From positions 1-18,933 of the forward strand of contig JAQVZB010000015.1 of assembly GCA_029004695.1 (NCBI GenBank): 18,933 nucleotides of DNA. Direction: 5' to 3'. A program made the position numbers and the translations under genes. This stretch comes from Bacilli bacterium (lineage in GTDB: Bacteria > Bacillota_I > Bacilli_A > RF39 > UBA660). This document shows positions 12,314 through 18,933 of the stretch, one piece after another (positions within the stretch are counted from its first letter, which is position 1; each line of letters starts with the position of its first letter). The notes under the pieces are model-generated. The model saw nothing but the letters and a program-made list of their open reading frames with translations. It had not been told where the DNA came from and ran no database searches.

Positions 12314-13231
12314 ATGAAAACTTGTGCATTAATCTATAATCCAAATAGTGGAAAAGTCCTAAAACAAAAATATATTAAAGAGTATGTATCGATATTAAAA
12401 AAGAATGACTATAATGTAAGTGTTTATGGCACAAAATATCATGGACATGCTAAAGAAATTGTGAATCATTTAGCAAATATTGATTTAATAATATCTATGG
12501 GTGGAGACGGAACTTTTAATGAAATCATGACTGGTAATTTAAATAGAGAAAAACGTATTATTTTAGCTCATATACCAGTTGGAACTACCAATGATATAGG
12601 AGTTATGTTTGGTTATGGCAAAAATATTAAACAAAATTTAAAAGATTTATTAAATGGTGTAATTAAAGGAATGGATGTTTGCATAATAAACGGCCAACCT
12701 TTTGTATATGTGGCCGGTTTTGGTAAATTTATGCAAATTCCTTATGATACTCCTAGAGTTTTAAAGAAAAAAATTGGTTATTTTGCTTATTTAACTGAAG
12801 GCATTAAAGATTTTTTAAAACCTACTAAATTATACAAAATTAAATATAAAGTTAATGGGATAGAAAAAGAAGGATATTATTCTTTTATGCTTATTTCGAA
12901 TGCTAATCGTATTGCAGGAATAAATAATTTTTATAAAGATATTAAGCTGGATGATAATAAATTTGAAGTATTATTTTGCAACTTCAGAAGAAGAATAGAC
13001 ATTATTAGAACCTTTAGTATTTTATTAACTACTGATGTTCAAAAAGTATCTGGATTTGAGTTCTATCGTACAAATTATATTGAAGTAAAATTTGAAGATT
13101 ATCCTAAAAAAGCTTGGTGTATAGATGGTGAAAAACTAGATAGATCAACATTAAAATATGAAATAAAAAATGAAAGAAATGTTCAAATAATGTTGCCTCA
13201 AAAAAATATAAATAAAATTTTTATAAAATAA
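12314..13231 (+). CDS. dgkB: Diacylglycerol kinase family lipid kinase (DgkB/YegS type)
   Basis: The 305-aa cytosolic protein has the DAGK catalytic fold: IYNPNSGK near the N-terminus, SMGGDGTFNEIM with the nucleotide-binding GGDGT, and PVGTTNDIG. The C-terminal beta-domain follows, with WCIDGEKL matching the conserved DGE that binds metal and substrate. DgkB phosphorylates diacylglycerol released by lipoteichoic acid synthesis, returning it as phosphatidic acid. Sphingosine- or other lipid-kinase specificity cannot be excluded for this family. AGGTGAT lies just upstream of ATG 12314. It converges on the YfhO gene with only five bases between the two stops. Confidence 0.88.
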   Translation: MKTCALIYNPNSGKVLKQKYIKEYVSILKKNDYNVSVYGTKYHGHAKEIVNHLANIDLIISMGGDGTFNEIMTGNLNREKRIILAHIPVGTTNDIGVMFGYGKNIKQNLKDLLNGVIKGMDVCIINGQPFVYVAGFGKFMQIPYDTPRVLKKKIGYFAYLTEGIKDFLKPTKLYKIKYKVNGIEKEGYYSFMLISNANRIAGINNFYKDIKLDDNKFEVLFCNFRRRIDIIRTFSILLTTDVQKVSGFEFYRTNYIEVKFEDYPKKAWCIDGEKLDRSTLKYEIKNERNVQIMLPQKNINKIFIK

Positions 13232-13256
13232 AAAATCTATTTATATTTTTTATTTT
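13225..13256. terminator. Shared bidirectional terminator between dgkB and yfhO
   Basis: AAAATAAAAAAT (13225-13236) and ATTTTTTATTTT (13245-13256) form a perfect 12-bp A+T-only stem with an 8-nt loop. It contains the TAA stop of dgkB, and its loop contains the TAG stop of yfhO. T tracts follow on both strands. Confidence 0.7.
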
Positions 13257-15786
13257 TTTTGCTAAAAATAATAATTATTGCTATTAATGAAGTGATACTT
13301 ATAATTCCTCCAGTTATTAAGCCATAAGGCATGAATTTTAGAGTAATATTATAATCTCCTTCTTCTAATTCAAAACCTAGTAATGAATTCCCGATTTTAA
13401 AAGTATCAATCAATTTACCATTTGCATATACTTTCCACCCTTTATCGAAAGGAATTGATGTATATAAAACTTTTATTGATTTTAATGTTATATTACCTGA
13501 TATTTCTTTTTCTTTAAAATTATCAATTTTAAATTTTGATTCATTCAATAAAGATGTAGCTAGCTTAAATTTATTGTTATTAATATAATAAGCATAAAAA
13601 TCATCACGAGTATAGTTATTATAACCAACATAAATAGAATAATTTTGATTATCAGTACGGGTTGTTATAACATAATTTTCATTTAAGCTTTTAAAGTTAA
13701 ATATATCAATTCCTTTTAGTTTTTCTGCATAAGTAAATTGATCGTTATGATAATATAAGGTGTCATCAATAATAATAAAATCTATATTATTATTAATATA
13801 AAAATACATATTCTCTTTAGGGTTACTAAAAGTATATTTATATATTTTATTATTTTCATCATATATTAAATCTTTATTAGTAAAATTTAATTTTTCTAAA
13901 ACATTAACAATTCCGGTAGATTTTTCAATAAAGTCATTTTGAATATAAAAAGGATTATCATTGTAAAATTCCCAATTATAAATATTATTATTGACAGCAT
14001 ATATTAAATTAGTATTAAAATTGTTTTTAAAAATTAAATGGCCATTTTTATGATAAAACAAATTATATCTATTAATATCCCACGTGCTTCCGATAAAATA
14101 TTTAATATTAAACATTAAATCATAAATCGGTGTATTTTGCTTGAAATAATAACTATTAATTTCATTTCCGGGCATGCCTAAATTATTTTGAAGTATTGCA
14201 ACGTCTTTATAAGCCATAGAGCTAAATATCATTTGACCATAATAACCATACCAAGAAGGATCATTAAATGTTAATAAAGATGTTTGCTCTATTCTATATG
14301 TCGGGTTATCTTTATCTTTTTCAACAAATTTTAATGCATCTTTAATTGAATCATATCCATTATAGAAATTTTTGATTTCTTGTTTATTATCCCAAGTATT
14401 ATTAATACTTATAGAACATTCTAAAATTACTAATAAAATCATTAAATATGGTATTTTATTTGCTGTTTTTGGATAATTTATATATAAAATATATAAGATA
14501 TAATATAGAGTAATAAGCAAAAAATTTAATACAATCATTGAATTATTAATATTGTCATATTTAAAGAATAATAATAATGATATACATATCATTAATAATA
14601 AATAAACAATACTAGCATATTTAACTTTAATATATTTTATATAATATAAAGAATAAGCACTAATAATAATTAATATAAAAGAGTATAAAAAAGAATATCG
14701 GTATGGCAGATCATTAGGTACATGAAATCCGTGCCAAATAAAATCTAAAGGAGCAAGAAAAAAACTTAAGACTAAAATTAATAATAAAGATAAATAAGAA
14801 ACTTTGATTTTTAATTTGATTTTAGGGTTTACTATAAATAGAAATAGTAAAGCAACAGACAAAATACCAGTTGATATATTGGCAGCATTAGAGACTCCAG
14901 AAGCTAAAACAGTGCTACCGACACCTGAAAAATGATTAGCTAAAAATTCCCAAAAAGTAAAAGCATAATACTGATTAGAGGGCCATGAATCTGAAGTTGC
15001 ACTAATCGAACTAATTCCAAGAAATAATGGTAATATTAAAATAGCGGTTAAGCCTGCACTTAATATTGAAGCCAATGCAAAACTTAAACATTTTTTTAAG
15101 ATAATCTTTATTTCATATTTTTCGGTTTTAATAATTAAATAAATAATAAAATATAATACAGAAAATATACATATCATATAAGCAATAAAATAATTGCTAA
15201 TTATCATTAGCGCTAGTGATATTATATATAATAAGAATTTATTTTTATTAATAATATTTTCGATACCTAAAACTATTAAAGGTAAGAATACCATTCCATC
15301 TAGCCACATTATATTCCAATAATAAGCACCAAAATAAGCACAAAATCCATATAAAATAGCCAAAGGTATTAATGCAAAGCTTTTAAATGCGAATTTTTTA
15401 CTTAAAAAATATACCATTGTTGTAGATGCAATAACTGCCTTAAGCCCAATTATTATTGAAAATGACATTAAAAGATTACTTTTATTAAATAATAATATTA
15501 TTAAATTAAATGGGCTAGATAAATAATTTAAGAAATTTCTAAATAATGGAAGACCTAAACCTGAATTAAATGTATAAATTAAATTTAAATCGTTTTTAAT
15601 TCGATCATAGTATTCTCCTAACATAGGAGCATATTGATGAAAAAAATCTATTTGTAATAAAGAATAATTACCAAAAGGAGCAACTTCTTGTAAATAATAA
15701 ATTAAACTAATAATTATTAAACCGGTAATTATTGTTAATATAATAATCAAATTGTTTTTAATTAATGACTTTATTTTATTAATCAT
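13237..15786 (-). CDS. yfhO: YfhO-family multi-pass membrane protein
   Basis: The 849-aa protein has an N-terminal half of about 13 membrane helices and a large extracytoplasmic C-terminal region closed by a final helix (about 820-840). An early loop has LQIDFFHQYAPMLGEYYDR; GLGLPLFRNFLNYLSSPFN, YWNIMWLDGMVFLPLI and DLPYRYSFLYSF are family signatures. Near the end, KGWKVYANG is the conserved YfhO tail. The fold is GT-C-like. In B. subtilis and Listeria, YfhO/GtlB with a CsbB/GtlA partner transfers sugars to lipoteichoic acid; no partner is seen here. I chose the ATG at 15786 because GGGTGA lies four bases upstream. An earlier in-frame ATG (15798) contributes that same RBS. It diverges from typA. 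Confidence 0.9.
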   Translation of the reverse strand: MINKIKSLIKNNLIIILTIITGLIIISLIYYLQEVAPFGNYSLLQIDFFHQYAPMLGEYYDRIKNDLNLIYTFNSGLGLPLFRNFLNYLSSPFNLIILLFNKSNLLMSFSIIIGLKAVIASTTMVYFLSKKFAFKSFALIPLAILYGFCAYFGAYYWNIMWLDGMVFLPLIVLGIENIINKNKFLLYIISLALMIISNYFIAYMICIFSVLYFIIYLIIKTEKYEIKIILKKCLSFALASILSAGLTAILILPLFLGISSISATSDSWPSNQYYAFTFWEFLANHFSGVGSTVLASGVSNAANISTGILSVALLFLFIVNPKIKLKIKVSYLSLLLILVLSFFLAPLDFIWHGFHVPNDLPYRYSFLYSFILIIISAYSLYYIKYIKVKYASIVYLLLMICISLLLFFKYDNINNSMIVLNFLLITLYYILYILYINYPKTANKIPYLMILLVILECSISINNTWDNKQEIKNFYNGYDSIKDALKFVEKDKDNPTYRIEQTSLLTFNDPSWYGYYGQMIFSSMAYKDVAILQNNLGMPGNEINSYYFKQNTPIYDLMFNIKYFIGSTWDINRYNLFYHKNGHLIFKNNFNTNLIYAVNNNIYNWEFYNDNPFYIQNDFIEKSTGIVNVLEKLNFTNKDLIYDENNKIYKYTFSNPKENMYFYINNNIDFIIIDDTLYYHNDQFTYAEKLKGIDIFNFKSLNENYVITTRTDNQNYSIYVGYNNYTRDDFYAYYINNNKFKLATSLLNESKFKIDNFKEKEISGNITLKSIKVLYTSIPFDKGWKVYANGKLIDTFKIGNSLLGFELEEGDYNITLKFMPYGLITGGIISITSLIAIIIIFSKKNKKYK

Positions 15787-15802
15787 AGTTTCACCCATAA
15801 AT

Positions 15803-15831
15803 AATATAACATATAAGAAAAAAGATATAAA
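15803..15831 (-). promoter_or_regulatory. Weak promoter candidate for yfhO
   Basis: Read leftward: TTTATA (15831-15826), 17 nt, TATATT (15808-15803). Four and five of six bases fit consensus. Chance matches are likely in such A+T-rich DNA. Confidence 0.3.
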
Positions 15832-15864
15832 TAGTACTTTTTCTTTTTAAAAGATTATTTTTTA

Positions 15865-15893
15865 TTGCAAAATTAACAAATTTGCAGTATGAT
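15865..15893 (+). promoter_or_regulatory. Promoter of typA
   Basis: TTGCAA (15865-15870), 17-nt spacer, TATGAT (15888-15893). The inverted repeat TGCAAA/TTTGCA (15866-15871 and 15881-15886) fills the spacer and could bind a regulator. Confidence 0.6.
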
Positions 15894-15919
15894 TAACGAG
15901 CTTGGAAAGAAGTGAAAAC

Positions 15920-17713
15920 ATGAAAAATATAATTAATATTGCCGTAGTTGCTCATGTAGATGCTGGTAAAAGTACTTTAGTAGATGCCTTATTAAAGCAA
16001 AATATTGTCTTTAGAGAAAATAAAGAAATAGAAAATCGAGTTATGGATAATAATACTCTAGAAAAAGAAAGAGGAATAACAATTTATTCAAAGAATTGTT
16101 CTATTTTTTATAAGGATTATAAGATTAATATTGTTGATACACCAGGTCATGCCGATTTTTCTTCGGAAGTTGAAAGAGTTATTAGAACAGTTGATACAGT
16201 TATTTTATTAGTTGATTCAGCTGAAGGTCCTATGCCTCAAACTAGATTTGTATTAAAAAAAGCTTTAGAACATAATTTAAAGCCAATATTATTTATTAAT
16301 AAAATAGATAAATCTGATGCACGAGTATTAGATGTAGTTGATATGACTTTTGATATGTTTTGTGAATTAAATGCCACTTATGAACAATTAGATTTTCCAA
16401 TTATATATGGTATTGCAAGAGATGGAATAGCTAAGTATAATTTAGAAGATGAATCTGATTCTATGAATCCACTTTTAGATACAATATTAAAGAAATGTGA
16501 GTTTTTTAAAGGTGATATAAATGATAATTTACAAATGCAAATTTCAAATTTAGGATATGATGAATATATTGGTAGATTAGCTATTGGTAGAATTACCAAA
16601 GGAAAAATAAAACTTTATGATACTGTTTGTGTAATCCAAAATAATGGTAAGGAATCTAATTTTAAAATAACTAAATTATTTATAAATGAAGGAATAGATA
16701 AAATAGAAGTTAAAGAAGCTTTTTATGGAGATATTGTTACTATAGCTGGATGTTCTTATATTTCAATAGGTGATACAATTTGTTCTTTAAATGCTAGAGA
16801 ACCACTTCCTCCAATTGAAATAGAAAAGCCAACTTTAAGTATGAATTTTATTGTTAATAATGGCCCTTTGGCTGGTTTGAGCGGGAAATATTTAACAAAT
16901 CGACATATTAAAGAAAGACTAGAAAAAGAACTTGAAATTAATGTGGGATTAGAAATCGAAGAATTGGCAAATACTGATGGTTTTAAAGTTAGTGGAAGAG
17001 GAGAATTACATTTATCTATTTTATTAGAAAATATGCGCAGAGAAGGATACGAATTGTGTGTAAGTAAACCAGAAGTATTAATAAAAGAAGAAAATGGTAT
17101 AAAATATGAACCATTTGAAACTGTTATAATTAATACTCCTAATGATAAAGCTAGTATGATAATAAGTGATTTACAAACTCGTAAAGGAACTTTATTAAAA
17201 ATGGAAGAAAAAAATAATTTTACTTATTTAGAATTTGAAGCACCAACTCGAGGCTTAATTGGTTACCGTAGTAATTTTATAACTATTACTAAAGGGGAGG
17301 GAATTATGGTCAGAAATTTTTCGGGTTATAAACTTCATGTTGGTCATTTACAAACCCGTAAAAATGGTGTCTTAGTTAGTATGGAAAATGGTAAATCTTT
17401 AGGTTATTCATTATTTAATTTACAAGAGAGAGGTACTTTATTAATAGGCCCTGGAAGAGAAGTATATATAGGTATGATTGTTGGTATTCATAATAGAGAT
17501 AATGATTTGAATGTAAATCCATGTAAAAACAAAGCTATGACAAATACAAGGAGTTCAGGTGCTGATGAAGCTATTGCTCTTGTGCCTTATAAAAAATTTA
17601 CTTTAGAAACTGCTTTAGAATTTATAGAAAATGATGAATATATAGAAGTTACTCCTGCTGAAATAAGACTTAGAAAAAAAAATCTAGATCCCAAAGAACG
17701 AAAAAAGCTATAA
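15920..17713 (+). CDS. typA: Translational GTPase TypA/BipA
   Basis: The 597-aa protein has the full TypA layout. G-domain motifs are AHVDAGKST (residues 11-19), RGITI, DTPGH and NKIDK. A domain-II beta barrel follows, then GRGELHLSILLENMRREGYE in domain III, and the BipA-specific C-terminal part with APTRGLIGYRSNF, GMIVGIHNRDNDLNVNPCK, TNTRSSGADEA and VTPAEIRLRKK. BipA binds the 70S ribosome and aids 50S assembly and growth at low temperature or under stress. The P-loop reads AHVDAG where the E. coli type has AHVDHG; the C-terminal domain rules out a tetracycline-protection protein. ATG 15920 has AAGAAGTGA upstream; a TTG at 15902 in frame would put the RBS inside the gene. Confidence 0.95.
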   Translation: MKNIINIAVVAHVDAGKSTLVDALLKQNIVFRENKEIENRVMDNNTLEKERGITIYSKNCSIFYKDYKINIVDTPGHADFSSEVERVIRTVDTVILLVDSAEGPMPQTRFVLKKALEHNLKPILFINKIDKSDARVLDVVDMTFDMFCELNATYEQLDFPIIYGIARDGIAKYNLEDESDSMNPLLDTILKKCEFFKGDINDNLQMQISNLGYDEYIGRLAIGRITKGKIKLYDTVCVIQNNGKESNFKITKLFINEGIDKIEVKEAFYGDIVTIAGCSYISIGDTICSLNAREPLPPIEIEKPTLSMNFIVNNGPLAGLSGKYLTNRHIKERLEKELEINVGLEIEELANTDGFKVSGRGELHLSILLENMRREGYELCVSKPEVLIKEENGIKYEPFETVIINTPNDKASMIISDLQTRKGTLLKMEEKNNFTYLEFEAPTRGLIGYRSNFITITKGEGIMVRNFSGYKLHVGHLQTRKNGVLVSMENGKSLGYSLFNLQERGTLLIGPGREVYIGMIVGIHNRDNDLNVNPCKNKAMTNTRSSGADEAIALVPYKKFTLETALEFIENDEYIEVTPAEIRLRKKNLDPKERKKL

Positions 17714-17742
17714 TATTTTATAAATTTTTTATATTTAAAAAT

Positions 17743-17771
17743 TTGAGTTCTTAATAGAAAAAATATATAAT
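17743..17771 (+). promoter_or_regulatory. Promoter of rubrerythrin
   Basis: TTGAGT (17743-17748), 17-nt spacer, TATAAT (17766-17771). The predicted start is about 17778, 17 nt before the ATG. No clear PerR-box palindrome was found around it. Confidence 0.7.
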
Positions 17772-17794
17772 AGTAATAGAAAGAGGGTAGACAA

Positions 17795-18334
17795 ATGAAA
17801 TTAAAAGGTAGTAAAACTGAAGCAAATTTAATGATAGCTTTTGGAGGTGAAAGTGAAGCGAGAAATAAATATAGTTTTTATGCATCTCAAGCTAAAAAGG
17901 ATGGATATGAACAAATAGCAACTTTTTTTGAAGAAACTGCTAATAATGAAAGAGAACATGCTAAACTATGGTATAAAGAATTACATGATGGAAAAATTCC
18001 TTCTACGATTGATAATTTAATAGATGCTGCTAATGGTGAAAATTATGAATGGACTGAAATGTATAAAAATTTTGCTCAAACTGCCAGAGAAGAAGGATTC
18101 GATAGAATTGTTGATTTATTTGAAGGAGTAGCGGCAATTGAAAAGCATCATGAAGAAAGATATTTAAAGTTACTTGCTAATATTCAAGATGAAATGGTAT
18201 TTTCTAGAGGAGAAGAAGTAATTTGGATTTGTAGAAATTGTGGTCATATTTATTCAGGAAAAGATGCATTAGAAAATTGTCCAGTATGTGCTCATCCGCA
18301 GTCATTTATGCAATTACAAGTTGAAAATTATTAA
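17795..18334 (+). CDS. rbr: Rubrerythrin
   Basis: The 179-aa protein joins a ferritin-like four-helix domain to a C-terminal rubredoxin domain. Diiron ligands are supplied by the first-helix Glu (AFGGESEARNKY), ETANNEREHA, EEGFDRI and EGVAAIEKHHEERY. The rubredoxin iron site is Cys146-x2-Cys149 and Cys162-x2-Cys165 (CRNCG, CPVC). Rubrerythrin reduces hydrogen peroxide in anaerobes and is typical of oxygen-sensitive Firmicutes, so the organism is probably anaerobic. AAAGAGGG (17780-17787) precedes the ATG. It is transcribed alone, and an insertion sequence begins about 65 bases downstream. Confidence 0.96.
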   Translation: MKLKGSKTEANLMIAFGGESEARNKYSFYASQAKKDGYEQIATFFEETANNEREHAKLWYKELHDGKIPSTIDNLIDAANGENYEWTEMYKNFAQTAREEGFDRIVDLFEGVAAIEKHHEERYLKLLANIQDEMVFSRGEEVIWICRNCGHIYSGKDALENCPVCAHPQSFMQLQVENY

Positions 18335-18342
18335 AAAAGAAC

Positions 18343-18375
18343 TTATGAAGTGAATCCTAAATAGTTCACTTATAA
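18343..18375. terminator. Hairpin between rubrerythrin and the insertion sequence
   Basis: TTAT-G-AAGTGAA (18343-18354) pairs with TTCACTTATAA (18365-18375), with one bulged G. On the plus strand A residues follow, so it is a poor terminator for rbr. Read leftward, GTTCTTTTTT follows, so it may stop transcription leaving the insertion sequence. Confidence 0.4.
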
Positions 18376-18398
18376 AAAAGGACTCAAGATATTTTTTT

Positions 18399-18933
18399 TG
18401 AAGTAGTCAATAAAAATTAGACACTATAAAAAGAAATTTAGAACCCTAGTTCGATTTTATATTGAACTGGGGTTTTATAATCTAATGAATAAGCTAATCG
18501 TTCATTATTATAATAATATATATAAGCGTTAATAAAGTCATCAAATGAGTCATAACTATCAATATCCCAATCATTTATTATTTCATCTTTAATCCATCCA
18601 TTAATAGATTCCATTTTAGGATTATCAGTTGGTGTTCCAGCTCGACTCATTGAACGAATAATGTTATAATCTTTATGTGCATTTGTAAATGCCAATGAGG
18701 AATAAACTACTCCTTGATCACTATGCAAAGTTGTGGGGTAATTGATTCCTTTTATTTTGGATAAAATTTGGTTTAAACCATCATAATATGGGGATATAAA
18801 ATTATGTTTATTTGTATAAGAATATCCTATTATTTTTATATTAAATACATCCATATATAAAACTACATCATATAGTTCTTTTCTATATTTAAACAAGTCA
18901 TATCTGTAACGATTAATTCTAACGGTTTTGACA
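18399..18933 (-). mobile_element. IS3-family insertion sequence, 3' part
   Basis: The element runs off the right edge. Its downstream end is placed at TGAAGTAGTC (18399-18408), because IS3-family ends read TG...CA and this lies just beyond the transposase stop. The other end and any target duplication lie outside the window, so the exact boundary is not proven. Confidence 0.65.
18438..18933 (-). CDS. IS3-family transposase OrfB, C-terminal part (partial)
   Basis: The frame is open from the window edge (first whole codon at 18932) and ends at 18438, giving about 164 residues. It is the retroviral-integrase-type (rve) core of IS3 OrfB. TLHSDQGVVYSS holds the second catalytic Asp, and AGTPTDNPKMESINGWIKDE the catalytic Glu with the usual 35-residue spacing. 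The first Asp may be the one in YDLFKY near the edge. The tail YYNNERLAYSLDYKTPVQY is typical of the family. No stop or frameshift is seen in the visible part, so it may be active. OrfA and the N-terminal helix-turn-helix of OrfB lie outside the window. Confidence 0.92.
   Translation of the reverse strand, partial: VKTVRINRYRYDLFKYRKELYDVVLYMDVFNIKIIGYSYTNKHNFISPYYDGLNQILSKIKGINYPTTLHSDQGVVYSSLAFTNAHKDYNIIRSMSRAGTPTDNPKMESINGWIKDEIINDWDIDSYDSFDDFINAYIYYYNNERLAYSLDYKTPVQYKIELGF

Noticed and set aside
15950..15976. AHVDAGKST P-loop resembling TetM/TetO ribosomal protection proteins
   Set aside because: The C-terminal half has the TypA/BipA-specific domain and motifs, so this is TypA with a P-loop variant and not a resistance gene.
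16378..16599. Minus-strand open frame of 73 codons inside typA
   Set aside because: It lies wholly inside a highly conserved gene with no independent support.
17722..17744. Inverted repeat AAATTTTT / AAAAATTT as the typA terminator
   Set aside because: No T tract follows on the plus strand, and the right arm runs into the rubrerythrin -35; repeats of this kind are expected by chance in such A+T-rich DNA.
1..18933. CRISPR array or phage/defence island
   Set aside because: No regularly spaced direct repeats, cas-like, phage structural or toxin-antitoxin genes were seen.

Overview
The window is about three-quarters A+T and uses the standard bacterial code: TGA is a stop in divIC and tryptophan is TGG. 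Most genes have strong Shine-Dalgarno sites, and sigma-A-type promoters with 17-nt spacers are common. A block of sporulation genes (spoVT, yabG, veg, spoVG, yabP, yabQ) marks it as an endospore-forming member of the Bacillota. The base composition and compact layout suggest an uncultured, probably gut-associated, Bacilli lineage; that taxonomic guess is inference only.

Layout. (1) 1-90: the first codons of a leftward gene that leaves the window, behind a hairpin that covers its ribosome binding site. (2) 266-5318: a condensed version of a region near the origin in Bacillus subtilis: spoVT, tatD, a 3D-domain protein in the yabE position, rsmA/ksgA, yabG, veg, spoVG, yabP, yabQ, divIC. Many genes found between these in B. 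subtilis are absent, including rnmV. (3) 5352-5701: a complete tmRNA gene with promoter and terminator, whose tag ends in an unusual LSYA. (4) 5840-10290: five co-oriented, mostly unassigned genes: a membrane-anchored tandem thioredoxin-fold protein, a PH-like protein, an anchored protein of unknown fold, a two-LysM protein without signal peptide, and a five-helix membrane protein with a beta-rich exterior. (5) 10332-10405: tRNA-Cys(GCA). (6) 10477-11311: two divergent paralogous small proteins sharing a DLLESIALEE...NAE.EKIQA motif, with sporulation-sigma-like -10 elements facing outward. (7) 11364-12230: a decayed flavodoxin-type gene, then a strong promoter that reads into a short hairpin-plus-terminator unit (candidate small RNA). 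(8) 12314-15786: a diacylglycerol-kinase-family gene converging on a YfhO-family membrane protein, separated by one shared palindromic terminator. (9) 15920-18334: typA/bipA and rubrerythrin, each with its own promoter. (10) 18399-18933: the 3' part of an IS3-family insertion sequence, cut by the window edge.

How it fits together. The left half couples housekeeping functions (ribosome maturation by RsmA, rescue by tmRNA, division by DivIC) with spore development. SpoVT acts in the forespore; YabG, YabP and YabQ act in the mother cell on coat and cortex. The divergent small-protein pair and the LysM protein without signal peptide are reasonable but unproven candidates for further spore-surface components. 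DgkB and YfhO both belong to lipoteichoic-acid-linked lipid and sugar metabolism in better-known Firmicutes. The most interesting items are the atypical tmRNA tag, the divergent paralog pair, the candidate small RNA at 12119-12230, and the very short predicted leaders of several genes.
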